64,000 nt of DNA from Hirsutella rhossiliensis. Lineage: Eukaryota; Ascomycota; Sordariomycetes; Hypocreales; Ophiocordycipitaceae. The stretch is from contig NW_025408668.1 of NCBI RefSeq assembly GCF_020360975.1, forward strand, positions 4,216,001-4,280,000, in the 5' to 3' direction. Each line of letters begins with the position of its first letter. The stretch's first letter is position 1. Below, piece after piece: positions 24,401-36,924 of this stretch. A model generated the notes under the pieces. The model made no database searches, was not told where the DNA came from, and saw nothing but the letters and a program-made list of their open reading frames with translations. The position numbers were made by a program, and so were the translations under genes.

Positions 24401-27400
24401 ATTGGCCCAGGAAACTGCGAAACCTTCATCTTGGAAAACACGTGATAGAGCGAGTCCAAATTCTGGCCTCTTCTTGTTGCATAGAAATGTGACTTGTCGG
24501 TCCCAGCTCCCTGCGTGCGCCGTAGTTGCAACTATGACGGCGGTTCTCTGATGCGATTCGTCGTCATCCAGCATGACCGAATCCGTCCTCGAAAAGCCTG
24601 CGTCGCTGAGCTCTCTATCCCAACGCTCTAACGAGATAAACCTTTCCGTTGATTGACCGTCAACCTCTCGAGCCCACCAACTAGGCAAAAAGCCCTATAA
24701 TGGAGAGAGGAGATTAGTTGAACGAAATACCCATGGTTTACAAGAAACCCATCAAAACATGTCATTTCTATGATGGGTCCATGAACAATGGACGTACCAT
24801 TACCAGAGGGATGGCCCGTAACTTGACGGCTGGTTTCCAACATGATTAATCCTGCTGCAAACACGACATGTGGAGGAAGCTTACTTGTCACCAACTCCTG
24901 GACTAACAGCCTGCCTCTCGGTGCCAGAAGAGAATGAAGACTGCGCAGCGTTTCGCCGAGCTTCGGGGTGGCGTAAAGAGTCTGGAGTGAAACGAGTCAG
25001 CGTCGAGGTACTCGGCCTTGAATGTCTTTTCCCTTTCGTCTTACGTTTGAAACAATTACTAAGTCGTAAGAGGCACGTTTGAGTCCCTGTTGAGTCGCAT
25101 CCCTGGAAAGATCCAACATTTTAAAGTCCATGGCCGGATAACGCTTGAATCTCTCCTCAGCTGCGGCCAAGATGCCGGCCGAGATGTCGCTCAAGGTGTA
25201 GTGTAAATACAGTCGAGTTCCGCCTCCGTCTTTTGACCCGAGGGCTTTCAAGACATTCTCCGTAGTCCCTGTGCCAGCTCCGACTTGGAGCACCCTCAGG
25301 GCCGGCCTCGCATGGGAGTATAGAGACAGAAACTCGTCCAAGTTGGCCGTGCCGCCGGCCAGGTTGTATGTGTTCCTGTCAGGACAAGGAAGGGCCTATA
25401 ATACGCGTTAGTAACACCTCTATTGGGGGTGCCCTCATTTTGCATGGTGTAGCGGTATTTTACCAGCTTGACAGTTCCCCAGCCCATCCTGCTCGGTCAG
25501 AATCTCGATTGGGTCGAGAACTCCTCGGAAAATGTCCCTACTCGCCCTAAACAGTCTGCGGCCAAGGTTGGCCACGGTTGACATGTCGTCTCCCATAGCT
25601 TCAAGCTGCCGGCCCAGGGAATCAAAGACGTTGGCTCGCTCCTCAACACCTAGAGATGCCCAATATTTCGCTTCAGGAACGAGATGATCCGAATCATCGC
25701 GTATCATGGCTTCCTTTTCACTTCGAATCCATGCAGCCTGCTTAGCCAGGCAACCGGCCCATTGGTTGCTGCGGCTATGAATAGCTGCATGCACCCATCA
25801 ATGGCCGTGGGATGAACCGAGGAATGTGCGGCCTCGTCGTCGTAGTGGCTTGCAACGCTGGCTCTTGCTTCGGGCTGCGTTGGGCTGGCAGAAATATCCC
25901 GCAGGACCTGGAAGCGCGGCCCGAACTGAAAGCCGGTGCGATGCACTTGGTTATACCAGCGCTGTCCATCAACTTTACGGGTATATGGAGGAGCCGTGCT
26001 GCTCCCCGCCGGAGCCGTTGAAGCATGCTCCTCGACGCCAGCTCTGCCTGGGCAATGCAGTGCTGGACCCACGACGTTCCATTGAAAGTCGAGATGCTGA
26101 ATTCGTGCCACGTCGACGAGTTGGTGCTGTCACTTAGACGCAAAGGCCTCATGGTGGTCATCGTCTCAAGAGTTGCCGCTTCATCAAGCACCATGGCAGA
26201 TCTGACGACGAGATTCCGCAGAGTAAACGCGTCCTGGTCTGTCACTTGTCTGATTGCCTCGCCCATCATGGCGACGTAACCAACGCACGGGAAAAGAATG
26301 TCTCCCCCAATCATGTGATCTTTGAGCCAGGAAACCTTATCGACGCGGAGCTGATTTCGCCAGAAGGGCTCCGTGTCGATGGATTCCAGTCCCCTTGACC
26401 CTAGAAGCTCGTGGTACGGATGCCGTTGATGTCTGATGGCCCTTGATAACCGGCTTTCGCTCCAATACTCTAGCTGGTGGTCCCAGGGATAGTGTGGTAC
26501 GTCGACGAGAACCGGCGTCTCTGGGTTGAAGGAAAAGTTTACGGGGCATCCCTGCAAATACATTTCACCTAGGGCCGTTAACAGTGACAAGGTAGCACTC
26601 TCGTCCCTCTTCAAAGTGGCAACGTAGGGAAGGCTGTGGCTCTTTGTCTCAAAGGCAATCTGCCGGAGCGGGCCCTCCAAGGCTGAATGGGGTCCAATTT
26701 CGACGAAAAGGGGGGATTGTTGCAGAGGTTCCCGACCGAGGTGTGGAAGAGGACTGGGTTTTCAAGGTTACTCCTCCAGTAGCAAGACTCAAGTCTTGAG
26801 CCCGTCTCAACCAGCTGTCCCGTTACACTGGAGTAGAAGGGGACAGTAGTGAGGCCTTCTTTTTGGTGCCGCTGGACCATTTCCTCGTACATGGCGCCAA
26901 TTTCTTGCATATGACCTGGACCAAAGATAAGTGAGCAAAATTTCGTGCAAAATTTCGTGCAAAATTTGTGTGTCGTCTTACTTGAATGATATGCAACATT
27001 GACACCCAGCCGCCGCTTAACCGTCTTGGGGTTCTTGTCACTGATGGCGGCAAGGGTCCGCTCCAGAGCATCTTCATCACCGGAGAGAGTTACGCTTCTA
27101 GGGCCATTCTCGCACGCCAAAACGACTCCATTCGCAATAAAAGGTGCCACCGCCGCTCGGCCCATGCCTACCGCTGCCATGGCACCGCGACGTTGAACAT
27201 GCGTGACAGCCAGTCCGTGGTGGTATGCATTCAAGATGGCCTCTGATAGCGAGATGGCTCCGGCGGCATATGCAGCTGCAATTTCGCCACTTGAGTGGCC
27301 AGCAACGGCAGCAGGCGTGATTCCGGCCTTGGCCAAGAAATTAACGAGACCGACCTGGACAGCAGTGCAGAGAGGTTGCGAGTCCTCTGCCCTGTCCATG

Positions 27401-29536
27401 ACTTGTCCAGCCTCGTTGGAAGAGAGGATACCCGACCACGGGGCCATCTAATATCAGCACATGGCTCTCCCCTTGGTGATATGGCTCCTATCGTGTCATG
27501 CCTATACTCACCATGAATTGACCACGACGGCGGGTCTTCCAAGCCCTGCAACGTCTCATCCATGAGTGACATGTCGTTGCAAAAGGATGAGAAGCGCAAA
27601 AGTTCCTTTGCCATGCCCGCCCATTGGACACCTTGACCGGTCAAGACAAAGACAATGCCAGGGACGTTATTAGGTATTCTTTGAGAGCCCCTAAAGTCCA
27701 AAACGGTGTCGTCGGTTCGAGTGATGCAATAGCATCTGACGGGTAAATGAGACCTACGTGATCCGAAACTGTACGCCACGGCATCCAGAGATGCTGGGTG
27801 AGACTTGATGTATCGTTGCACCTGTTCCTTTCGAGCGTGGAGCGAGTGGACACTGTCGGCCGACACCGGAATCAGCAGTGGCCAAGGCTCTGCGGCGGGC
27901 GTGTAAGCCATGTTGGAGTAACGGACCCTCATGTTGCTTGACTTGTCGATTTGTTCGGGTCCATTCACGAATCCCTCAACTTGGCCCTGGCTTGGCTGCT
28001 GCTTTCGGGGCTGGGATCCATTATACGAGGCAGCCGAGTCCAGTATAACCTGAGCGGAAAGTTGGACAGGATGCAAAGCTGCGCAATTTTCGCTCGTCTT
28101 ACGTGTGCATTGGCACCGGCGATACCGAACGAATTGATACTGACTCTGGCGCCACGGTTTTTAGGCCAAGGAATGGGATCAAGCGGCACGACAAGATTTC
28201 CTTTGTCAAAGGCAACTAAAGAACAGTGCAGTCAGTTAGTCGACCTCGTTGGAGGACCAGTCGACTCACTGTCCGGGTTTGGATTCGAAAAGTTAATCTG
28301 AGGCGGTATTGTCTCGTGCTCCAAGGCAAGAATAGCCTTGATGCTGCTGCTGAGACCGGATGCGCCCTCGGAATGGCCGACATTTACCTTGACCTTTGTC
28401 GAGAATCAGTCATTTGGGGGGACCTTCTGACTACGGAGGTTTTGCTCTCACCGATCCAATATACGTCTGTCCACGCCCAAAGACGTTTGCCATGGCGTTT
28501 GTTTCAATGGGATCTCCAGTCAGTGTACCTGTGCCATGACACTCGACAAAAGGTGTTTGTGAAGGGTCCTTGATTCCGGCCGCCTCATAGGCTCGTCGCA
28601 CCAATGCTTCCTGCGCTTCCGTGCTGGGACGGGCAATGCCCAAGGTCTTGCCGTCGCAGTTGCTTGCCGTTGCGCGAATGACGGCTCGGATCGAATCATT
28701 CTCTCGAATGGCATCATCCAGGAGCTTGATATAAATCGCATTAATGGCCTCCCCTCGCGCGTAGCCGTCAGCATTGGCGTCAAATGTTTTGCAAGAACCA
28801 GTCGGGGACATAAGCCCCTTCTCCGTCATGCCTTGGGTCATGCCTGGATGCATGATGATGTTCGATCCTGCCACAATGGCGCTACAGCAGTCACCGTTAT
28901 ATAATGCCAGACAGGCTTGGTGAAGACTGGTCAACGAGGATGAGCACGCTGTTCGAACAGTAACGCTGGAGGAAATAAAACGTTTTAGCAAGAAAACGGC
29001 ATTGTTATTTCATGCCAAGGTGGTGCGAACCTTGGACCCTTGAAGTCAAACTCATATGACACCCGATTTGCGGCGGCAAAGTCTGACGTGCCAATGATGC
29101 GAAAACTCCCCAATTGCTGCGTATTAAGGGCGTGCATGTCGTGCCAGTCTTCTCCAAAGTTGCCCACGTAGCAGCCGATGTTCTTTCCGCGCCAGTTAGT
29201 CTGGCCGGCCGACTCCATGCATTCCCAAACCACCTCGAGCAAGAGTCGTTGAGGGTCTAGAAGCTCAACTTCTGATCGACCCATGGAGAAGAAGGCAGCG
29301 TCGAATTTTGCAAGGTCGACATCCTTGAGATAGTAACCGCAATCAGAAGCCACATTTTGCTGCTTCAATTTCCAATCACTAAAGGCATCGATGTTGAATC
29401 GCTCTTTGGGAACACGACATCTGCCACTCCGCTTGTTGATTAAAAGTTGCCAAAACTCTTGGCCAGTTGAAATCCCCCCTGGGAGTCTCATCCCCATTCC
29501 CACAATCGCAATAGCTGGCCTTGGCGCTTGGTCCAT
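21423..29536 (-). CDS. Highly reducing type I polyketide synthase (KS-AT-DH-MT-ER-KR-ACP), frame-broken
   Basis: The start [20 protein letters not shown] opens the ketosynthase (KS). KS motifs are [17 protein letters not shown] and [11 protein letters not shown]. The acyltransferase has GQGVQWAGM and active-site GHSSGE. The dehydratase has [10 protein letters not shown] and HPTAIDGC. The methyltransferase has VLQVGAGTG, the enoylreductase [11 protein letters not shown], the ketoreductase GGLGGLGK and YAAAN, and the carrier protein [13 protein letters not shown] near the C-terminus. About 14 short introns are needed, one with a GC donor near 23830. All catalytic motifs survive, yet frame is lost at 27440-27443, 26710-26715, about 26030-26042, 25477-25480 and 22520-22523. 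The region after HPTAIDGC jumps directly to the pre-MT linker, so about 150-170 residues of DH and linker seem missing. There is no thioesterase or NRPS module. The product is unknown; an AsaB-like gene is divergent. Confidence 0.9.
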
Positions 29537-30307
29537 GATGGCAACGAAGATTTTTGACGATGAAAGCTCAGAATTCAGATTGAAAGACCAAGTCGACAGG
29601 CAAGATGCACTTTGACGGTCTAGTTGAGCCAGATTTTGAACATATATCATGCATAGCAGTACCTACTCATGTAACACGACACAGAGATTAGGGCAAAACG
29701 ATGCTCTATTCCACTATAACCAGTGATTCTATTATCGTTGTTTATGTGTATGTACTTCGTATATGGGCTCTGTAAATGTGATTCACCATACGTATGTGTT
29801 GGTGCATGTTGAAGAATATGTGCATTGACATTAGTACCGTCCCTACAAAGAATCTCGACGAATTAAAGATAAGCCTCGGACAGCTTTCCATGTACATCAT
29901 CACACCGCCAAACGTATAAAAACATGTCGCCAGACCTGGTGAGCCCCGTACGTATGAAAGAAGTAAGAGTTGCCAAAACCGTGCAGTAGTTGTGGCGAGC
30001 GCTACAAGAATTCAATGCACCAGGTACATGTAGAGCCTGGTGAAGTGATGCATTCAGGGTCCTTCTTTTCCAGCTTTGCATTAGCCTGCAGCAAGTTCTC
30101 GGTTGGTACAATTCAGTACTCCGTAGGGGTCGTCGGATGACCTTTACTCGCAGAAATATGAAATCTGGGGGCAGCGCGCTTCTCTGTGTATAGGAACGTC
30201 TACGCCAAGACACCAGTAGCCTCTATCAAATATCTCCCTTGCCCCTTCGCTTTCATCTCCCGTCCACTTCCAAGTTTGCCGACAAACGTCTTGTTCCGCT
30301 TTATAGC
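29537..30307. promoter_or_regulatory. Bidirectional intergenic region between PKS and AsaB-like gene
   Basis: The 771-bp region separates two divergently transcribed genes and must contain both promoters. A TATAAAA element occurs at about 29919 on the plus strand. No transcription-factor gene is adjacent. A shared regulatory region is the main reason to think that the two genes belong together. Confidence 0.5.
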
Positions 30308-31192
30308 ATGCGGCCCATTCCTACAGTTCCGGAGCTACAACTTTATCCCAGCCATGTTCAGCTACATACTCATGGGTTTAAGGCAGTTCGCCACCCTACT
30401 ATTTTACACGCGCCACCATTCGACCGCCATTCATTCAAGAATCCGCACCTTGTCAAACAGCATCTCATTCCTGAAACCACGGCCATGCTGAAGCAACTAA
30501 CAGGGTGTCAAACCGTCATAAGTGAGACTCTTTTGCTGAGGGATGCCTCCTGGAACGACAATGACGGCCCCGCCGCCATGGAAGCTTACGAGCCAGAGAC
30601 CCGCTTGCCGCAACTGATCGGGTTCAACTTGACATCTGGCGGTGTAGGCCCCGCATCAAAGGTGCACCTAGATTACTCACCAAAAGGCGCGCGAGCTCAT
30701 ATTCGGAACTTCCATCCTAACACCACAAACGCCGCTGCCGACATCATAGCTCATGAGGACTTGCTGTTAGCGGCTGGCAAGAGCTTGAAAGAGTCTTACA
30801 AGAATAGTAGTGGCCCACGATGGGCATTGTATTCCGTATGGAGGCCCTTGGAGACTGTAAAAAGGGATCCGTTGGCGGTGGCCGACTACAGAACGTTCCA
30901 GGAAGAGGACTACTTGGCGGTTGATGTGAAGACGCCTTGTCTAGGAAGGCCAGGGGCGAGTGAGAGCCATCTTGCTGAATGTTTTTTGGCAAGATACTCG
31001 GAAAGGCACAAATGGTACTGGATAGAAAACCAGACGGCCGATGAGATATTGGTCGTGCAGTTCTTTGATAGCGATGCTGAAGGAGAATCCTACTCCGCTA
31101 GGGGCGTGTTGCATTCAAATGCGGAGTTGGCTGGCACAGAGAATGAAAAAGATCGGGAGTCTTTAGAAATCCGGTGCCTATGTATCTGGTAG
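30308..31192 (+). CDS. AsaB/CmcJ-like (GA4-desaturase family) putative oxygenase
   Basis: A single open exon encodes 294 residues starting MRPIPTVPELQLYPSH. The family pattern is clear: a HxD pair at His120-Asp122 (VHLDYSPKGARAHIR), the WRPLETVKRDPLAVADYR block, the HKWYWIENQTADEILVVQFF block, a second His at about 269 (VLHSNAE) and a terminal IEVRC-like strand (LEIRCLCIW). Members such as AsaB of the aspergillic-acid pathway and gibberellin desaturase are treated as Fe(II)/2-oxoglutarate-type hydroxylases or desaturases in secondary metabolism. Here the gene is divergent from the PKS, which suggests late oxidation of the polyketide. It is intact, unlike the PKS. A short upstream exon cannot be excluded. 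Confidence 0.82.
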   Translation: MRPIPTVPELQLYPSHVQLHTHGFKAVRHPTILHAPPFDRHSFKNPHLVKQHLIPETTAMLKQLTGCQTVISETLLLRDASWNDNDGPAAMEAYEPETRLPQLIGFNLTSGGVGPASKVHLDYSPKGARAHIRNFHPNTTNAAADIIAHEDLLLAAGKSLKESYKNSSGPRWALYSVWRPLETVKRDPLAVADYRTFQEEDYLAVDVKTPCLGRPGASESHLAECFLARYSERHKWYWIENQTADEILVVQFFDSDAEGESYSARGVLHSNAELAGTENEKDRESLEIRCLCIW

Positions 31193-31848
31193 CTGCACCA
31201 GACAAATATAGTAGTCCTGGCTTGGTACATTTCTGCCATGTGTATGGGCCCAAGCAAACACGACTGAGGCAAAGACGTTGAGGAGGATGGGGATACTTTG
31301 CTATCTAAAGTAGAAAGCCCGCTATAGTCGGCCGAACTTAAACTCCAGTCGAGAACTCCATAAGATGACCACGGCTCACTTCCTCCAACAGATCCATAGA
31401 CCAGACGCCACGACATCAGCGAGCCGCAAATTCTCGGGCAGATCAGGTAATCCCCTAACCGGCTATGTCAGGAGGGACATCATCGACAGCACCCCGATTT
31501 TGACCAGAATTAATACCGCCATATCTGTTACCACCATCACCTTTACTACCGAACCGAGGTTCGGTAAAGGTGGAAAGATCAAAACCAGCAGGGACATTAT
31601 CAGGACCAAAACCATACCTGAAACAATCTCAACCTACTATATAAAGATAGAAAAGCGGCCGCAATGCTACATGAAGTTACTCACGCCCACCCCTACTTAT
31701 AGGGGATTTACTAGAGTGCACGACCAAGTCCGACACTTCGGTTATATCTCGAAAAGGCAGTTATAATTTTCATGTAACGTGTTTATAAACTACGCTATAA
31801 ACACGTATGAGCGGCTGACTCGTGCATTAGAGGAACCTTTTACTAGGT
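31193..31848. other. Interval downstream of the AsaB-like gene
   Basis: No convincing gene. An imperfect hairpin is centred near 31555 (CACCTTTAC...GTAAAGGTG with CCGAACC/GGTTCGG). A 134-codon plus-strand frame (31365-31766) has Thr/Arg-rich composition without motifs and is probably non-coding. Confidence 0.45.
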
Positions 31849-32218
31849 AGTTATAGGGGGGGAACTATCTATCCGACCAGTCTAGCTAATCGACTAAGTA
31901 AGTAAATATAGGGAGAGTATAGCGTAAGTACCTAAAGGGAAAGGCGCGAGACAAAGTATTATAGCTAGTATATATAGCTATTAGTAACTTTCTTTAATAA
32001 TATTAAAGTGTTTAGTTTACAGGCGTTTAGGTTAGCGGTTAGGGTAGGGGTTAGGTTAGTATTAGGGTTATCTATTAAGATATTTTATTAAAACTAATAA
32101 GAAATAAAGGGATTAGGACTACTAGGTACTCTCTACTTTTAACGCTACGACTCCCCCCTACCTTTAGTCGGACGATTAGCCAGACCGGTCGGATAGATAA
32201 TTAGTCAAGACCTATAAT
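31849..32218. mobile_element. AT-rich MITE-like element with about 70-bp terminal inverted repeats
   Basis: The left end (TTATAGG..., with CTATCTATCCGACCAGTCTA at about 31865) matches the reverse complement of the right end (about 32150-32218). The two arms differ mainly by A/G or C/T, as left by RIP. No transposase frame is present. The interior is AT-rich and contains degenerate TTAGGG-like units at 32026-32070. It is most likely a non-autonomous DNA transposon. Confidence 0.6.
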
Positions 32219-32319
32219 TCATGTAGCCAGCAAAGAGCTCTGCCTACATGTAGCCAGCAAACTTTAGGTCGGGGAGAGCAGCATTCTGGCTAACCACGGC
32301 CATGGTTTTATTCCAAGGC

Positions 32320-32697
32320 CTATTCAAATCCAGCAGATGGCGAGTCTGAAGGCGGTTTCTGCTTATAACGAATCTTTGAGGTTCCGTCCACGTGAAGATG
32401 ACCTATTCCAACCCCCTTGCCCTCCTTGTCGAGAAATTAGATCGAAATAACCTCATACGGATCCGTAGGGTTCTTGTGCGACTTAAGCAGTTTCGTCCCT
32501 TGAATCACGGCCTGCTTGATGCGAGGATCCTGCAAATGGTTGAGAATTCGCGGCTACGACATGAGGGAGTCGTGCACACCTTTGCTTTCTGGTCTTTGCA
32601 ATACTTGTCGACCAGGGACGAGTGGGTCGGATTCCCGAAGTCGCTGAGCTTGACCTTGCCCACATAAGAGATAAGACGACGGAAAGTTCGTAGACAT
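32320..32697 (-). pseudogene. Unrecognised decayed gene with two C-to-T-type stops
   Basis: One minus-strand frame runs from ATG (32697) to TAG (32320) with protein-like composition (for example RIKQAVIQGTKLLKSHKNP and VGIGHLHVDGTSKIRYKQKP). It is interrupted by a TAG just before PRILNHLQDP and a TAA just before FLDKEGKG. Both would be Gln codons (CAG, CAA) before a C-to-T change, the RIP signature. I do not recognise the family. It lies 100 bp from the inverted-repeat element. Confidence 0.45.
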
Positions 32698-33157
32698 GAT
32701 GACCGTATACAGCTAAAGCTTTAGGCTGTTTTGGAGCTCGATCGAAGTGAGGATATCCATCCTCAGAAGGAGAGACGGTGCGCGGGCTTTTAATGGTTCA
32801 GTTTGTCCCACATGTATTGCTGATCTATAAGCTGCCGTTCATTCGCTACGCACCGAGGTGGCAATATACGGCGCCTCCTGAAACCCGGCGGCTAGAGCCA
32901 TCCTGCAGTATCCGTAGATGCGAATCATGTGAACCACTTACATTGCATTACCGCGCAACCCACACCAACCCGGCTGTGCAAGCTTGCAGGATAGAGTTTT
33001 GTCTTCTTCTTCTACGACAGGAAGAGAGAAGTACTAGCGTATGTTTCATTTAAATCAATGTTTCCTTGATGAAACCTCCTCCCACCAGCCTTCCCCTTCC
33101 CTCCTTCATCTCCGACTTCGTTAGCATTCGTGCCCATTTCAGAACTTTGGTCCAAGA
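32698..33157. other. Interval between decayed gene and SRPK-like kinase
   Basis: I see no gene here. It contains the 5' flank of the decayed gene and the 3' flank of the kinase gene. Confidence 0.5.
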
Positions 33158-35266
<2,109 letters not shown>

Positions 35267-35923
35267 CTATGGGGCCAGGAGTGAGATAACAGTCGCAACT
35301 TCCCAGCCCTTGAATGGTGTGAGTCGTAATGCTACCCTGGTAGATCCCACATCGCGCGGCTTAGTAGTGCTTATCCATACACTGCCCTCACGCCGGGATG
35401 GAAGCGTTCTGCTCGGGGCGGACGGCCTCGGTGGTAGTGAACGGTCACACATCGGAGCAACGAGTCCTGCCCAGGCAGATATGCCGCAATGATCGCCATT
35501 GTCGCCAATCGCTCGCCAATCGCATTCCCGTTCCTCAACGCAGACCTGTTGCAGAGACGGGTCAATGCAGAAGGTGGAGCGATCGCGTTTGTGAACCGAG
35601 AGGTAATCTCTCGAAAGGAGCCGAGAGCGCATACAAAAGAGGAGCAGGGGCACTTGCCGGTTTAGTTCTTGGATAATTTGCTGCTGTCCGTTGATGGCCT
35701 CGCTCTGCTCGGTCACTGCTCGCTTTAGCCTCTTCATATCATTCCGGGATTCTTTCATTGACTCTAGGGCCAGCTGGAGCATCGCCTTGCCTTCGTTGAT
35801 GACGCGGCTCGATCTTTTCGTGGGCGTCGGAGGGGGCGCGCCTGCTCCGCCACGACCACGGCCTCCGCCGGCTCTTCCATGATGAAGCTCCTTAAATGCT
35901 AAGTTGTTCCTCGGTAGCGTCAA
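35267..35923 (-). CDS. Basic N-terminus plus coiled-coil ORF, possibly from a LINE-type retroelement
   Basis: The 218-residue frame starts MTLPRNNLAFKELHHGRAGG. It has a Gly/Arg-rich segment, then TPTKRSSRVINEGKAMLQLA and a long amphipathic coiled coil (ESRNDMKRLKRAVTEQSEAI, then QQQIIQELNRQ). This resembles the start of ORF1 proteins of fungal LINE (Tad-like) elements. The downstream 100 residues show no conserved feature and may be out of frame. No reverse-transcriptase domain is present nearby, so the element would be a fragment. Confidence 0.35.
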   Translation of the reverse strand: MTLPRNNLAFKELHHGRAGGGRGRGGAGAPPPTPTKRSSRVINEGKAMLQLALESMKESRNDMKRLKRAVTEQSEAINGQQQIIQELNRQVPLLLFCMRSRLLSRDYLSVHKRDRSTFCIDPSLQQVCVEERECDWRAIGDNGDHCGISAWAGLVAPMCDRSLPPRPSAPSRTLPSRREGSVWISTTKPRDVGSTRVALRLTPFKGWEVATVISLLAP

Positions 35924-36479
35924 AGTGTTCGATTCCGAATTCTACTGAGTGTAACGGTTTCGACATCTGCTGAGGACTTGTTCCAATGAAATGAAGGGGA
36001 GGGTCTCTCCAGAAGCCGTCTTCGAAAGGAGGAATGGATCCTCGACCCGTTCGGTGGTGTGCAGCAGCAGCAAGGATTGGAGGTGGCCTAGAGACAAAAC
36101 GCACCTAGGCACCAACGTATCAGCCGCCGTTACCCCCCCAAAAAAATCACCGTACATAATGGGGGCACGGCTCCGTGCCCTTTTCGAGACGGAGGTCCTT
36201 GCCTGTATTGGCTCTCCCCTTGGCTAAGTATATACTGACTAAGCAGGCTATAAACCCTGATGCGGGGTATAAAAAATCTTTTCTGCCTGATCGCCACGCC
36301 CGCTTCTGTCTACTGGCTTCTCGACGGAAAGGAATCTACGTCGAGCACCCGAATAAAGTCATTGATCCTCCTGTGCTTTTGTGATCACCATTCTTATCCA
36401 GTCGCGGGCAACAAGCCTCGGGAATCGTTTTTCAGCACCATTTCCACGGCCGGCGACTGACGTGTGTCAAAATTTTAGA
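35924..36479. other. Interval with a strong short palindrome
   Basis: No gene is supported. A perfect 8-bp-arm hairpin (GGGCACGG CT CCGTGCCC) lies at about 36164-36181, followed by TTTTC. The last 100 bases form the 5' flank of the NIF3-like gene and may contain an upstream non-coding exon, because TTTTAG lies directly before its ATG. Confidence 0.4.
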
Positions 36480-36924
36480 ATGTCGACCGCAGCTGTGGCC
36501 GTCTTCAGACTCGTCTTCAACGTTCCCGAGTCGCATCTCGCAGCCTGTAAGAGCGCCGTTTTTGCAGTTGGTGCTGGTCGATATCCTAAGGGTAACTATA
36601 CTGAATGTTGTTGGACCACTATTGGTACCGGTCAATTTCGGCCAGGGGACGGAACAAATCCATACATTGGATCAGTGGGTGAGCTCGAACAGATACGAGA
36701 GGTCCGAGTCGAGGCGCCGTGTGTCGGTGAAGACGTTGCTAGGAAGGCAGTTGAGGCACTAAAGGGGTAAGTTTTTTTTTTGGCTTTTGCTGCTTTTCGT
36801 TAGTCCTTAATCCTCCATGTAGGGCTATGTGTCTATTAAGTAGATTAAGAAGGTTGACAGGTTTGTTAGTGCTCATCCATATGAAAAGCCCTCGTACCAG
36901 GTATATAAGATGGAAGATTTTTGA
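36480..36924 (+). CDS. Short NIF3/YqfO-like protein
   Basis: Exon 1 (36480-36766) and exon 2 (36861-36924) join in frame across an intron with a GTAAGT donor followed by a T-run and a TTGACAG acceptor, giving 116 residues. The sequence carries the family blocks VGAGRYPKGNYTECCW, GTGQFRPGDGTNPYIG and VGELEQIREVRVEA, and the terminal AHPYEKPSYQVYKMEDF. These are the C-terminal NIF3/YqfO (CutA-like) signatures. Stand-alone domains of this length are known in bacteria and fungi; the biochemical role is unsettled. The gene is intact although AT-rich repeat debris starts about 160 bp downstream. Confidence 0.85.

Noticed and set aside
29536..29650. Upstream extension of the PKS to the frame start at 29650
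   Set aside because: The 38 extra codons lack family similarity; [15 protein letters not shown] is the normal beginning of a KS.
30186..30491. 101-codon plus-strand frame overlapping the AsaB-like gene start
   Set aside because: It is out of phase with the motif-bearing frame and has no domain.
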